DNA of 64,000 bases from assembly GCF_002252705.1 (NCBI RefSeq), contig NZ_NQLA01000009.1:19791-83790 (forward strand), in the 5' to 3' direction. Below the pieces are notes generated by a model. The model saw only the letters and a list, made by a program, of their open reading frames with translations. It was not told the origin of the DNA and made no database searches. This document shows positions 41,861 through 50,488 of this stretch, one piece after another; the stretch's first letter is position 1, and every line of letters begins with the position of its first letter. A program made the translations under genes and the position numbers. Source of the stretch: Vulcanococcus limneticus LL (lineage in GTDB: Bacteria > Cyanobacteriota > Cyanobacteriia > PCC-6307 > Cyanobiaceae).

Positions 41861-42219
41861 GGCTGGGGCTGGCGGATGGCCTGCTCGAAGCGTCGCATCA
41901 CCATGCCACGGCCGCCGTGTTCGCAGCGGATCTGCTGGCGGCAGCAGGCGATGGCGAAGGCGTTGCGCTCCGGTTCCGGTACGTTGAACAGCACCCCCAG
42001 GTTCTCCACCCGGCAGAACTCAGGGCGCTCGTCATAGATGCGGCACTGGCTTGAGCCGGTGTCGAAGTGGACGCACCAGCCATCGGCGCCCACCATCGCC
42101 AGGTACTGCTCCTGCTGCTCGGGTGAGAGGGCCGCAAGCGCCTCGTTGCGCTCGCCGGGATCGAGCCGGCAGCAGGAGCCGCAGCCGCTGATGCAGCGCC
42201 AGGTGAGGGTCTCACTCAT
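41857..42219 (-). CDS. YkgJ-type cysteine-cluster (Fe-S) protein
   Basis: A 120-residue soluble protein with the YkgJ/UPF0153 cysteine pattern: CISGCGSCC near the start (about 9-17), WCVHFD, CRIYDERPEFCRVE (about 59-72) and CCRQQIRC (about 92-99). Such clusters bind zinc or Fe-S; the physiological role is not settled. It is the first gene of the probable three-gene operon with the UPF0016 halves. The divergent psb30 gene starts 126 bases away. Confidence 0.85.
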   Translation of the reverse strand: MSETLTWRCISGCGSCCRLDPGERNEALAALSPEQQEQYLAMVGADGWCVHFDTGSSQCRIYDERPEFCRVENLGVLFNVPEPERNAFAIACCRQQIRCEHGGRGMVMRRFEQAIRQPQP

Positions 42220-42245
42220 CGCCGCCCCTCCCCCCAGCCCTGCGC

Positions 42246-42264
42246 CTGTGACAAGCCGTCACAG
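42246..42264. promoter_or_regulatory. Perfect 7-bp dyad between ykgJ-like gene and psb30
   Basis: CTGTGAC-AAGCC-GTCACAG. It contains TGTGA and TCACA, the half-sites of CRP-family regulators, but separated by 7 rather than 6 bases. It lies 26 bases before the start of the ykgJ-like gene and 81 bases before psb30, so it could act on either. Confidence 0.5.
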
Positions 42265-42345
42265 AGCCGCCGCGGCTGCCTGGGAGTGGGGGCCGGCAGC
42301 CCGTAATCTTGTTGCCAACCTGTGCAGCCGCTGCGCCGCTTCTCC

Positions 42346-42453
42346 ATGGGAATCGACTTCCATCTGATCGCCAACTTCGCTGCCCTGTTTTTGATCACCA
42401 TTGCAGGCCCTGCGGTGATCTTCATCCTCTTCTACCGCCGCGGCGCCCTCTGA
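42346..42453 (+). CDS. psb30: Photosystem II protein Psb30 (Ycf12)
   Basis: A 35-residue single-helix thylakoid protein: it starts [20 protein letters not shown] and ends [11 protein letters not shown], which matches Psb30/Ycf12 along its whole length. Psb30 is a peripheral subunit of the photosystem II core next to cytochrome b559 and PsbJ. ATG at 42346 is the only start giving this protein. TAATCT at 42304-42309 is a possible -10 element. A good stem-loop follows the gene. Too short for most automatic gene callers. Confidence 0.95.
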   Translation: MGIDFHLIANFAALFLITIAGPAVIFILFYRRGAL

Positions 42454-42509
42454 AGCTCCCCAGCTTTCGCCGCCTCAAGACCCTGGTCTGGGCAAGCTTG
42501 CGGCGTTTG

Positions 42510-42538
42510 AGCCCGTTCCCCCTGGGGAGCGGGCTTTC
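42510..42538 (+). terminator. Stem-loop terminator after psb30
   Basis: AGCCCG and CGGGCT (42530-42535) enclose a second stem CCCC/GGGG with a two-base loop; TTT follows. It lies 57 bases after psb30, before the convergent recJ. Confidence 0.72.
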
Positions 42539-42590
42539 CTGTGCTTGGAGCTTGGGCTCGGGCTTTGCGCCGGCGCACTGAAGGCACCGC

Positions 42591-44516
42591 TCAGGCGGCG
42601 AGGCCCAGGGCCAGGGCCGCCTCCTGCAGCAACGACTGGAGGTAGGGATGATCACCCCGGGGGTGGTCGGCCTGCAGGCTGCCGCCCACGCCATCGGGGC
42701 GGCCCCGCAGTTCCTCCCCGGCCGCGTTGCGGATCACCAGCCCCTCCCCCTGACGGCTGCACCAGTAGGTGCGATCGCGGCGCTGCAGCCGCACCGTGTC
42801 GCCGCCGCTGGGGCGGAGCCCCACCAGCTCCAGCTGCAGGCGCTCCTCCCCCTGCCAGCGGTTCAGCCGCAGCCGGTAGGCCACATCCACCTGGGGCGGC
42901 AGGCGATCGCCACCCTTCCAGCGCCAGGCGATCGCCCGCACCCGGGTCTCCCCCTGGCCCAGGCTGAGCTGCAGGTGGCCGCCCCGCAGCTCCTTCTGCT
43001 GCACGACCCTGCAGTCCGCGCTCCAGAACACCGGCGCCGGGTGCCCGCTGCCGAAGGGCTCCAGCCGCTGCAGCTGCTGCCACAGGGCCCGATCGATCCG
43101 CTCCAGCGGCAGCAGCGCCTCCGGCTCCACCAGCACCGCGGCGCCCCGCTGCTCCAGCCACTGGCTGGCCAGCCCATTGAGGGCCTCGTGCAGCTCCGCC
43201 ACCCGCTCCGCCCGCACCGTGAAGCCGCCGGCGGCCGGATGCCCCCCGAAGCGCTCCAGCAGGGCCCCGCACTGGGTGAGGGCCTGGTCCACCGCGAAGC
43301 CGCGGGGGGCCCGCACCGAGGCCCGCAGCCTGCCGTTGCCCTCGCTGGCCAGCAGGGCCACCGGCAGGCCGAAGCACTCCACCAGGCGGGCGGCCACAAT
43401 GCCGATCACCCCGTGGTGCCAGTGGTTCTGGGCCAGCAGCAGAAACGGGCTGCGCTGCTCGCCATCGGCCAGCACCAGGGCCACCGCCTCCGCTTCGATC
43501 GCCTCGCACAGCTCCCGGCGCTTGCGGTTGAGGGCCTCGCACTCCCGGGCGAGATCCAGGGCCCGCTCCCGGTCGTCGGTGGTGAGCAGCTCCACCACCA
43601 AGGCAGGATCCCCGAGGCGGCCCACGGCATTGATGCGCGGGGCCAACTGGAAGCCCACCGCCCCCGCATCCAGGTCGCCCTTCTCGATGCCGGCCAGTTG
43701 CTGCAGGGCCTGCAGCCCGGGCAGGGGGCTGGCCTTGAGCCGGGGCAGCCCGTCGATCAGCCAGCGCCTGTTGACCCCCTCCAGGGGGGCCATGTCGGCG
43801 ATGGTGCCGATGCAGAACAGATCCAGGGCCATGGCCAGGTCCTGGTCGGAGCCCTGGGCCTCCGCCAGGGCCCGCGCCAGCACGTAGGCCAGGCCCACCC
43901 CCGCCAGGCCCCGGTAGGGCGACCCCTCAGGTGTGCAGGCCGGATGCAGCAGGGCCAGATAGGGAGGGCGCTGCTCTGGAATCGTGTGGTGGTCGGTCAC
44001 GACCACGGCCAGATCGAGCTCCTGGGCACGCTCCAGGGCCTCGCGGGCGGCGATGCCGTTGTCCACCGTCACCAGCAGGCTGATCCCCTCGCCCGCCAGC
44101 CGCTCCACCATGGCGGCGTTGAGGCCGTAGCCGTCGTCCTGCCGGCTGGGAATGGCCGCCAAGGGCCTGGCGCCGAGGCGCTGCAGCAGGCCCACCAGCA
44201 GGGCCGTACTGGTCATGCCGTCGGCGTCATAGTCGCCGCAGATGGCCACGGCCTCGGCGTTTTGGCAGGCCCGCTGCAGACGTTCCACGGCTGCTGCCAG
44301 GTCGGGGAAGTGGTCGGCTGGAGCGGGGGCTGGGGGGGGATCCAGCAGGACGGCGATCGCCTCGGGGCTGGTGAAGCCACGGCGGATCAGCAGCGCCAGC
44401 AGCGGATCGCAGAGGCCAAAGGCCCGCAGCGGCTCCGCGATCGCCACCGGGGGGGGCAGCTGCCAGTGCTGCTCGCTGGCCTCGGGACTGACGGCGGGGT
44501 TCGGCACGGGATCCAT
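42591..44516 (-). CDS. recJ: Single-stranded-DNA-specific exonuclease RecJ
   Basis: RecJ degrades single strands 5' to 3' in recombination and mismatch repair. The 641-residue protein has the DHH phosphoesterase motifs AICGDYDADGMTSTALLVGLL (about 92-112) and VVTDHHTIPEQ (about 165-175), then the DHHA1 domain with GGHPAAGGFTV (about 426-436) and an OB fold. A roughly 55-residue C-terminal extension (WCSRQGEGLVIRN) is of the cyanobacterial kind. ATG at 44516 gives MDPVPNPAVSPEAS; earlier in-frame codons run into unrelated sequence. Confidence 0.95.
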   Translation of the reverse strand: MDPVPNPAVSPEASEQHWQLPPPVAIAEPLRAFGLCDPLLALLIRRGFTSPEAIAVLLDPPPAPAPADHFPDLAAAVERLQRACQNAEAVAICGDYDADGMTSTALLVGLLQRLGARPLAAIPSRQDDGYGLNAAMVERLAGEGISLLVTVDNGIAAREALERAQELDLAVVVTDHHTIPEQRPPYLALLHPACTPEGSPYRGLAGVGLAYVLARALAEAQGSDQDLAMALDLFCIGTIADMAPLEGVNRRWLIDGLPRLKASPLPGLQALQQLAGIEKGDLDAGAVGFQLAPRINAVGRLGDPALVVELLTTDDRERALDLARECEALNRKRRELCEAIEAEAVALVLADGEQRSPFLLLAQNHWHHGVIGIVAARLVECFGLPVALLASEGNGRLRASVRAPRGFAVDQALTQCGALLERFGGHPAAGGFTVRAERVAELHEALNGLASQWLEQRGAAVLVEPEALLPLERIDRALWQQLQRLEPFGSGHPAPVFWSADCRVVQQKELRGGHLQLSLGQGETRVRAIAWRWKGGDRLPPQVDVAYRLRLNRWQGEERLQLELVGLRPSGGDTVRLQRRDRTYWCSRQGEGLVIRNAAGEELRGRPDGVGGSLQADHPRGDHPYLQSLLQEAALALGLAA

Positions 44517-44702
44517 TGTGCGCGGCCGGGCGGGTGGCGGCGAGGCGTCGCTGGGCCAGGCCGGTAGCTGGGGCCTGGAGGCTGGCCTTGCCTGGTCAGG
44601 GTTCCCACCACGCTTTGGCTTGAACTCCAGCACCCGGCTCGGCCCCACCAGGCCTCTGCCTACCCTCACGTCCTGCGACCACGCCCCGGATCCTGCGCCG
44701 CC

Positions 44703-45479
44703 ATGTCCCTCACCCTGGCCCCTCCAGCGCTGGCGGCCCTGCTCTGGGACGTGGACGGCACCCTGGCCGAGACCGAACTCGACGGCCACCGGCCGGCCTT
44801 CAACCGGGCCTTTGCGGAGCTGGGCCTGCCCTGGCACTGGGATGAGCCCACCTATCTGGAGCTGCTTGCCATCAGCGGCGGCCGGGAACGCCTGCGTCGG
44901 TTTCTTGCCGAGGTGGAGGGCTCCCCACCGGCTCCCGCTCTGGTGGAGGCCTTGCAGGCCGCCAAGCAGCGCCATTACACGGCCCTGGTGGCGGCTGGGA
45001 CGCTGACGCTGCGGCCGGGGGTGCGGCGCCTGCTGGCCGAGGCTGCGACGGCGGGCCTGCACCAGGTGATCGTGACCACCAGCGGCCGGGCGGCGGTGAC
45101 GGCCCTGCTGCAGCGCCTGCTGCCTGAGCTGGCCGGTCGCGTTGCCTTTCTGGTCTGCGGCGAGGATGTGGCCCGCAAGAAGCCCGACCCGGAGGCCTAT
45201 CGGCTGGCCCTGGAGCGGCTGGGGCTGCCCCCCGGCGCGGCCCTGGCCATCGAGGACTCCGGCAACGGTCTGGCGGCCGCCAGGGCCGCTGGCCTAGCCA
45301 CCCTGGTGACCCGCAGCCGCTCCAGCGCGGCCGAACCGAGTCGGGCCTTCGCGGGCGCCAGCGCCGTGGTGGACCAGCTGGGTGCGCCAGACAGCCGCCT
45401 GCGGGTGCTGCACGGTCCCGCTTGCCCCCAGGGCTGGGTCACGCTCTCCTACCTGCAGCAGCTGCTGGGGCGGCCATGA
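44703..45479 (+). CDS. cbbY: CbbY-type HAD phosphatase
   Basis: A 258-residue HAD-superfamily phosphatase. Motif I is LLWDVDGTLAETE with the two catalytic Asp, followed by DGHRPAFNRAFAELGLPWHWD, the pattern typical of CbbY proteins, which dephosphorylate xylulose-1,5-bisphosphate, an inhibitor of Rubisco. Motif II is VTTSGR; motifs III/IV are ARKKPDPEAY and AIEDSGNGLAAA. ATG at 44703. The Ycf20-like gene starts in its last codons (ATGA overlap), followed by a glycerate-kinase-like gene, so the operon may serve Rubisco and photorespiratory housekeeping. The exact substrate is inferred. Confidence 0.85.
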   Translation: MSLTLAPPALAALLWDVDGTLAETELDGHRPAFNRAFAELGLPWHWDEPTYLELLAISGGRERLRRFLAEVEGSPPAPALVEALQAAKQRHYTALVAAGTLTLRPGVRRLLAEAATAGLHQVIVTTSGRAAVTALLQRLLPELAGRVAFLVCGEDVARKKPDPEAYRLALERLGLPPGAALAIEDSGNGLAAARAAGLATLVTRSRSSAAEPSRAFAGASAVVDQLGAPDSRLRVLHGPACPQGWVTLSYLQQLLGRP

Positions 45480-45820
45480 CCCGATTACCCGTGCGGGCCA
45501 CGCGCTTCGAGCGCCTGCAGCGGCAGCTCGCCGGTGGCCTGTTCGGCGCGTTGCGCGGCCCCTGGCGGCGCCGCAGCCTGGGACTGCTGGCCCTGCTGTT
45601 GGGGTTGTATGCCGGCAACAACGTCACGGTCTACTGGCTGGCGAGGCTGGGCGCCCGCCCGCCCGTGGTGCTCTCCCTGGTGGTGGTGCTGGAGCTGGTG
45701 GTGCGGCTGCGCACGCGGGTGGTGAAGGGCGAGCCGGGTCTGGGCTGGTTGATGGCCGACAACCTGCGCATCGGGCTGGTCTATGCCGTGGTGCTGGAGG
45801 CCTTCAAGCTGGGCTCGTGA
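45476..45820 (+). CDS. Ycf20-like (DUF565) membrane protein
   Basis: A 114-residue protein with a basic N-terminus (RFERLQRQLAGGLFGALRGPWRRRSLGLLALLLGLYAG) and two to three hydrophobic helices (about 33-50, 62-80, 95-110), the DUF565 arrangement. Ycf20 proteins are encoded in plastids and cyanobacteria; a plant relative affects non-photochemical quenching. Coupled on both sides: ATGA overlap with cbbY and GTGA overlap with the kinase gene. Confidence 0.78.
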   Translation: MTRLPVRATRFERLQRQLAGGLFGALRGPWRRRSLGLLALLLGLYAGNNVTVYWLARLGARPPVVLSLVVVLELVVRLRTRVVKGEPGLGWLMADNLRIGLVYAVVLEAFKLGS

Positions 45821-46755
45821 GCAGGGTCGGCATGGCGAGGACGGTCACCGGCGATTCCGGCCAGCCAGGACAGGAGCTGGATCCGTTACTCCAGCAGCAG
45901 TCGGAGCGGCGGCGGGAGCGGTTCATCGGGGCCCTGCTCGATCACTGCGCTGCCCTGGTGGCGGCGGGCCAGCGGCCGGTGCTCGGGCTCAACGGCCCGG
46001 TGGGGGCCGGCAAGAGCACCCTCAGCCGCCTGCTGCAACAGCGGGCCCAGGCTCGCGGCCTGGCACTGGCGATTGCCTCGATCGACGACGCCTACCTGCC
46101 CTGGCAGCAGCGCCAGGAGGCCATGGCCGGCAACCCCTTCGGCGTCAACCGGGTGCCGCCCGGCAGCCACGACCCGGGGCTGCTGGCCGCGGCGATCGCC
46201 GCCTGGCGGGCCCAGCCCGCCGGCCCGGCTCCCCTGGAGCTGCCCCGCTTTGACAAGACCCTGCGCCGGGGCCAGGGCGATCGCTGCGATCCCTGGCGTG
46301 GCCGGGCTGACGCCCTGCTGCTCGAGGGCTGGCTGGTGGGCTATCGGCCCCAGGGTCCTGGCCTGGCCGGCGTTCTGGCCAGGGCACAGGTCTTGCAGGG
46401 CCTCTCCGCGGAGGAGCGCTGTTCGTTACCCCGCTGGGACCAGGCGCTGCAGGCCTACCAACCCCTCTGGGACGCGCTCAACGGCCTGGGCCTTCTCTGG
46501 CCGTGCCGCTGGGAGCTGCCGCGGCGCTGGCGCTTCCAGGCCGAGGCGCGGCAGCGGCGGGGGGGCGGTGGCTGGATGGAGCCAGGGGCACTGGATGCCC
46601 TGATACGGGCCAGCCTGGCCTCGCTGCCCCCGCTCCTCTACGGACGGGCGCTGCTGGACCAGGCTGATCGGGTGATGCTTCTGGATGGACGGCGCCGCTG
46701 CCGCTGGGAGGGCAGTGGCGCCGACGCCGTGCGTCAGGCTTGGGCAGAGATCTGA
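45817..46755 (+). CDS. P-loop kinase, probably D-glycerate 3-kinase of the plant type
   Basis: A 312-residue nucleotide kinase. The Walker A loop is GLNGPVGAGKSTLSRLL (about 54-70), followed by ASIDDAYLPW, NRVPPGSHD, LPRFDKTLRRGQGDR and the Walker B-like DALLLEGWLVGYRP. This pattern matches the plant and cyanobacterial GLYK family, which returns glycerate to the Calvin cycle as 3-phosphoglycerate in photorespiration. GTG at 45817 overlaps the Ycf20-like stop (GTGA); ATG at 45832 is an alternative. The enzyme assignment is family-based and fits the cbbY neighbour. Confidence 0.8.
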   Translation: MSRVGMARTVTGDSGQPGQELDPLLQQQSERRRERFIGALLDHCAALVAAGQRPVLGLNGPVGAGKSTLSRLLQQRAQARGLALAIASIDDAYLPWQQRQEAMAGNPFGVNRVPPGSHDPGLLAAAIAAWRAQPAGPAPLELPRFDKTLRRGQGDRCDPWRGRADALLLEGWLVGYRPQGPGLAGVLARAQVLQGLSAEERCSLPRWDQALQAYQPLWDALNGLGLLWPCRWELPRRWRFQAEARQRRGGGGWMEPGALDALIRASLASLPPLLYGRALLDQADRVMLLDGRRRCRWEGSGADAVRQAWAEI

Positions 46756-46762
46756 GCCGGGC

Positions 46763-46939
46763 TCAGGCCTCGTCGCCGTCCTCTTCCGCCACGGGATAGA
46801 CGAAGCCCTGGGCGCGGCCGCTCAGCACGGCCTTGCCGATCGAGAGGGCCTTCTGGGCCGCGATGGCAGCCTTGCCTTTCCAGGTGGCGTGGCGCTGGTT
46901 GCGCTTGCCCTTGGAGGTTTTCTTCTTGGGAACAGCCAT
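46763..46939 (-). CDS. rpmF: 50S ribosomal protein L32
   Basis: A 58-residue protein starting [20 protein letters not shown], the invariant L32 N-terminus, followed by [19 protein letters not shown] and an acidic C-terminal tail EEDGDEA. L32 is a structural protein near the peptidyl-transferase region. It converges on the kinase gene (7-base gap) and diverges from ftsH. The zinc-binding Cys of some L32 forms are absent, as in the C-minus type. Confidence 0.95.
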   Translation of the reverse strand: MAVPKKKTSKGKRNQRHATWKGKAAIAAQKALSIGKAVLSGRAQGFVYPVAEEDGDEA

Positions 46940-47025
46940 CCCGCTCGTGATCAGCCAAACAAGGATCTTCCGTTGCCGCCCTCCCTTTCGTCAAATCGCT
47001 AAGCTCTACCGAGAAGCAGAGCCCA

Positions 47026-49044
47026 GTGAGCACCGGCGTTTCCCCGTCTTCCCAGGGCTGGGCCATCGCCCAGGCCGTGCCTGCCCCCGGCTCCAAGGCC
47101 CCTGCTGCAGCCCCTCCCGCCGCCGCAGCCCCTGATGCCGCTGCGGTGGCGCCCCCCGTCCGGCCCGCCACCGAGCCGGCAGCCCAGCCACCAGCCCAGA
47201 CCCAGACCCCTGCCAAGCCCAAGCCGGTGGAGGCCCAACAGGCTGGGCGGGGCCTGCTCCAGGGCCTGGTCCAGCAGGCGCCTGTCCCGAGCTACAGCCA
47301 GCTGCTCGAGCAGCTGCGCAACGGCAGCGTGCGGGATCTGGAACTCTCCACCCGCCGCCGTGAGGTGCGGGTCACCTACACCGATGGCCGCACGGTCACC
47401 GTGCCGGTGTTCAGCAACGACCAGGTGTTGTTGCGCAGTGCCCAGGAGGCCCGCGTGCCCCTCACCGTGCGCGATGACCGCCGCGACGAGGCCACCGCCG
47501 GGCTGGTGTCCAACATCTTGCTGCTGGTGCTGCTGTTCGGCGGCCTGGCGCTGCTGATCCGCCGCTCCTCCCAGGTGGCCAACCGGGCCATGGGCTTCGG
47601 CCGCAGCCAGGCCCGCGTCCAGCCCGAGGGGAGCGTCACGGTGCGCTTTGAGGACGTGGCTGGCATCAACGAGGCCAAGGAGGAGCTCCAGGAGGTGGTG
47701 ACCTTCCTCAAGGAGCCCGAACGCTTCACCGCCGTGGGCGCCAAGATCCCCAAGGGGGTGCTGCTGGTGGGCCCGCCGGGCACCGGCAAGACGCTGCTGG
47801 CCAAGGCCATCGCCGGTGAGGCCGGAGTGCCCTTTTTCTCGATGGCGGCCTCCGAGTTTGTCGAGCTGTTCGTGGGCGTGGGCGCCTCGCGGGTGCGGGA
47901 TCTGTTCCGCAAGGCCAAGGAGAAGGCGCCGTGCATCATCTTCATTGACGAGATCGACGCTGTGGGCCGTCAGCGCGGCGCCGGCATCGGCGGCGGCAAC
48001 GACGAGCGCGAGCAGACCCTCAACCAGCTGCTCACCGAGATGGACGGCTTCGCCGAGAACTCCGGCGTGATTCTGCTGGCGGCCACCAACCGCCCCGATG
48101 TGCTCGATGCGGCCCTGACCCGGCCCGGCCGCTTCGATCGCCAGATCCATGTGGACCTGCCGGACCGCAAGGGCCGCGAGGCGATCCTGGCGGTGCACGC
48201 CCGCAGCCGGCCGCTGGATCCCGAGGTGTCGTTGGGCGACTGGGCCAGCCGTACCCCCGGCTTCTCCGGCGCCGACCTCTCCAACCTGCTGAACGAGGCG
48301 GCGATCCTCACCGCCCGTCGCGGACAGCCCACCCTCGACGACCAGGTGCTTAACGACGCCCTGGAACGGATCACCATGGGCCTGACCGTGGCGCCCCTCC
48401 AGGACAGCGCCAAGAAGCGCTTGATTGCTTACCACGAGGTGGGCCATGCCCTGCTCACCACCCTGCTGCCCGCCGCCGACAGGCTCGACAAGGTGACCCT
48501 GCTGCCCCGTTCCGGCGGGGTGGGGGGCTTTGCCCGCACCATGCCCGATGAGGACGTGCTGGATTCGGGCCTGATCAGCAAGGCCTACCTGCGGGCCCGG
48601 ATGGTGGTGGCCATGGGTGGTCGCGCGGCCGAACTGGTGGTGTTCGGCCCCAGCGAGGTGACCCAGGGCGCATCCGGCGACCTGGAGCTGGTGAGCCGCA
48701 TCGGCCGCGAGATGGTGACCCGCTATGGCTTTTCCAGCCTCGGGCCGGTGGCCCTGGAGGGCGATGCCCATGAGGTGTTCCTCGGCCGCGACTGGCTGCG
48801 CTCCGAACCCCACTACTCCCGCGAGACCGGCAACCGCATCGACGCCCAGGTGCGGGGCCTGGCGGTGGAGGCCCTCAGTCAGGCCGTGGCGCTGCTCACG
48901 CCGCGCCGCGCCCTGATGGATGCGCTGGTGGAGCAGCTGATCGAGCAGGAAACGATCGACGGCGACCAGTTCCGCGCCATCGTCGAGCGCCATGAGGTGG
49001 CTCCTGCCGAGGCGGTCGCTGGCCTCGTGCAACTGCCCTGCTGA
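47026..49044 (+). CDS. ftsH: FtsH membrane AAA+ metalloprotease, single visible membrane helix
   Basis: A 672-residue ATP-dependent protease. The AAA module has [20 protein letters not shown] (about 247-266), [13 protein letters not shown] and the arginine fingers RPGRFDRQ. The zinc site is HEVGH (about 470-474), the Val form seen in one cyanobacterial FtsH class. An intermembrane-type domain ([15 protein letters not shown] on) and one membrane helix (about 160-183, [16 protein letters not shown]) precede it. The usual first helix is not seen; residues 1-80 are Ala/Pro/Gln-rich. GTG at 47026 is the first possible start because the frame has a TGA at 46948-46950 and no earlier start codon. Confidence 0.93.
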   Translation: MSTGVSPSSQGWAIAQAVPAPGSKAPAAAPPAAAAPDAAAVAPPVRPATEPAAQPPAQTQTPAKPKPVEAQQAGRGLLQGLVQQAPVPSYSQLLEQLRNGSVRDLELSTRRREVRVTYTDGRTVTVPVFSNDQVLLRSAQEARVPLTVRDDRRDEATAGLVSNILLLVLLFGGLALLIRRSSQVANRAMGFGRSQARVQPEGSVTVRFEDVAGINEAKEELQEVVTFLKEPERFTAVGAKIPKGVLLVGPPGTGKTLLAKAIAGEAGVPFFSMAASEFVELFVGVGASRVRDLFRKAKEKAPCIIFIDEIDAVGRQRGAGIGGGNDEREQTLNQLLTEMDGFAENSGVILLAATNRPDVLDAALTRPGRFDRQIHVDLPDRKGREAILAVHARSRPLDPEVSLGDWASRTPGFSGADLSNLLNEAAILTARRGQPTLDDQVLNDALERITMGLTVAPLQDSAKKRLIAYHEVGHALLTTLLPAADRLDKVTLLPRSGGVGGFARTMPDEDVLDSGLISKAYLRARMVVAMGGRAAELVVFGPSEVTQGASGDLELVSRIGREMVTRYGFSSLGPVALEGDAHEVFLGRDWLRSEPHYSRETGNRIDAQVRGLAVEALSQAVALLTPRRALMDALVEQLIEQETIDGDQFRAIVERHEVAPAEAVAGLVQLPC

Positions 49045-49064
49045 CCCTGGTCCTCCAGGTCAGC

Positions 49065-50057
49065 TCAGCCCGCGAAGCGGATGTCCAGGCTGCGCAGGTA
49101 GGTGTGCAGGCCCGCGTCCTGGATCGGCAGCAGCAGGGCCTTGCGGCCGCTGGCGTTGACGTGGGCGTGCCAGTGGCCCGGTGGAGTCACGAAGGCGCCG
49201 CCGGCCTGCCAGTCGATGCGGGTGGGGTTGCGGATCGCGCCATCGGCATCCAGCTCGGTGCCCACCAGGGTGTGGCAGCCGGGATCGCAGTCCACGATCA
49301 GATCGAGGGCCACGGACTGGTGGCGGTGGGGGGCCTGGACGGCGCCAGCGGGCACCATGCCGAACATGGCCCAGAGGGTGTGGGTCACGGTGCGGCTGGC
49401 GGGTAGGTCGCGGTTGGCCAGCAGCAGGCTCAGACGGTTGCTGTTGGCACTGCTGGGGTCGGCGGCCAGCGCCTCGAGCTCCTGCCGCAGCCAGGTGCCG
49501 GCGTAGTGGGTGGCCTGGAAGCGCGGTTCGCTGGCGGTCGCGCCCAGGTGGTGCAGCAGCGGGCCGTCATGGACCCAGTAGAGAACGCTGCTGGTTTCGG
49601 CCTCGAGCAGGGCAGCCCCACCGGCCGGCAACACGAACAGATCACCCGCCTGCCAGCTGAGGCTGACGGCTGGCGATGGCCCCTCGGCCCGGCGACGGCA
49701 CAGGCCTCGCCCCTCCAGCACGAAGAAGAGGGAGCTGGTGGCGTTGGCGCTGGCCGGCAGGCCCTCGCCCGCTTCGATGCGCAGGAAGTGGGCGGCCAGG
49801 GCCGGGCTGGTGCTGGGGCCAGCGGTGCCAAGTTCCCGGCTCAGGTCCAGCGGGATCACCCGGCTGGGACCGCTGCTGTGCAGGTCGGGCCCCCACTGGT
49901 GGTAGGGAATGGGTTCGGTGAGTCCATGGCGCACCGGATTGGCGGCCTGGCGATAGTCGAAAAGTTGGGCCTTGGTGGCTGGATCGGCAGCGGCGGATCC
50001 AGCCGATGCGCCGGGTTCGAAAGAGCTGGAGGAGCGGATCTCAGGGGCCTGGGTCAT
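49065..50057 (-). CDS. Bicupin protein, gentisate-dioxygenase-like fold
   Basis: A 330-residue protein with two cupin domains. The first (about 90-165) has SLFFVLEGRGLCRRR and GDLFVLPAGGAALLEA with few metal ligands. The second (about 235-320) has APHRHQSVALDLIVD and FVTPPGHWHAHVN, giving several His suited to binding iron or another metal. The layout resembles gentisate 1,2-dioxygenase relatives, but the substrate is unknown. The first 30 residues are Ser/Ala-rich. The ATG at 50057 is the natural start. It converges on ftsH with a 20-base gap. Confidence 0.75.
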   Translation of the reverse strand: MTQAPEIRSSSSFEPGASAGSAAADPATKAQLFDYRQAANPVRHGLTEPIPYHQWGPDLHSSGPSRVIPLDLSRELGTAGPSTSPALAAHFLRIEAGEGLPASANATSSLFFVLEGRGLCRRRAEGPSPAVSLSWQAGDLFVLPAGGAALLEAETSSVLYWVHDGPLLHHLGATASEPRFQATHYAGTWLRQELEALAADPSSANSNRLSLLLANRDLPASRTVTHTLWAMFGMVPAGAVQAPHRHQSVALDLIVDCDPGCHTLVGTELDADGAIRNPTRIDWQAGGAFVTPPGHWHAHVNASGRKALLLPIQDAGLHTYLRSLDIRFAG

Positions 50058-50160
50058 GGCGTCTCTCCGGCTACGTCATTCGATGGGATGGAGCCTATTG
50101 AGCCGCCACTGCCGCTGGGGGGCGGCAGCCATGGCTACCAGTGCTGGAATCTGGGGCTGC

Positions 50161-50436
50161 TCAGCCGCCGGCCACGGCAGGCACGATGCTGACTTCGTCG
50201 CCATCCTGGAGGGGCGTTGCCTGGTTCTGCAGGAAGCGAATGTCCTCGGAATTCACGTACACATTGAGGAAGCGGCGCAGCTTGCCGCCCTCGTCACAGA
50301 GCCGGCCCTTGATGCCGGGATAGCGTTCCTCCAGGGAGTCGAGCAGTCCGTCGACGCTGGTGGCCGTGACCTCGACGCTGGCCTCGTCGTTGGTGAACTT
50401 CTGCAGGGGGGTGGGGATCAGAACCTGTACGGCCAT
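50161..50436 (-). CDS. MoaD/ThiS-family sulfur-carrier protein
   Basis: A 91-residue beta-grasp protein: [19 protein letters not shown] at the start, [17 protein letters not shown] in the helix and [13 protein letters not shown] at the end. The C-terminal Gly-Gly is the group that becomes a thiocarboxylate. It lies 52 bases after threonine synthase on the same strand. In other bacteria, carriers of this class beside PLP enzymes (CysO-CysM) donate sulfide for amino-acid synthesis, so a role in sulfur transfer rather than molybdopterin synthesis is plausible here; no other moa gene is nearby. Confidence 0.85.
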   Translation of the reverse strand: MAVQVLIPTPLQKFTNDEASVEVTATSVDGLLDSLEERYPGIKGRLCDEGGKLRRFLNVYVNSEDIRFLQNQATPLQDGDEVSIVPAVAGG

Positions 50437-50488
50437 GGAAGAGGTCGGAAGGGGAGAGAGAAGAAGAATGGGTTGGGAAATTGGGGGC

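Noticed and set aside
50161..50436. Naming the MoaD-like gene moaD
   Set aside because: No molybdopterin gene is close and the neighbour is a threonine-synthase-like enzyme, so the specific name is not justified.
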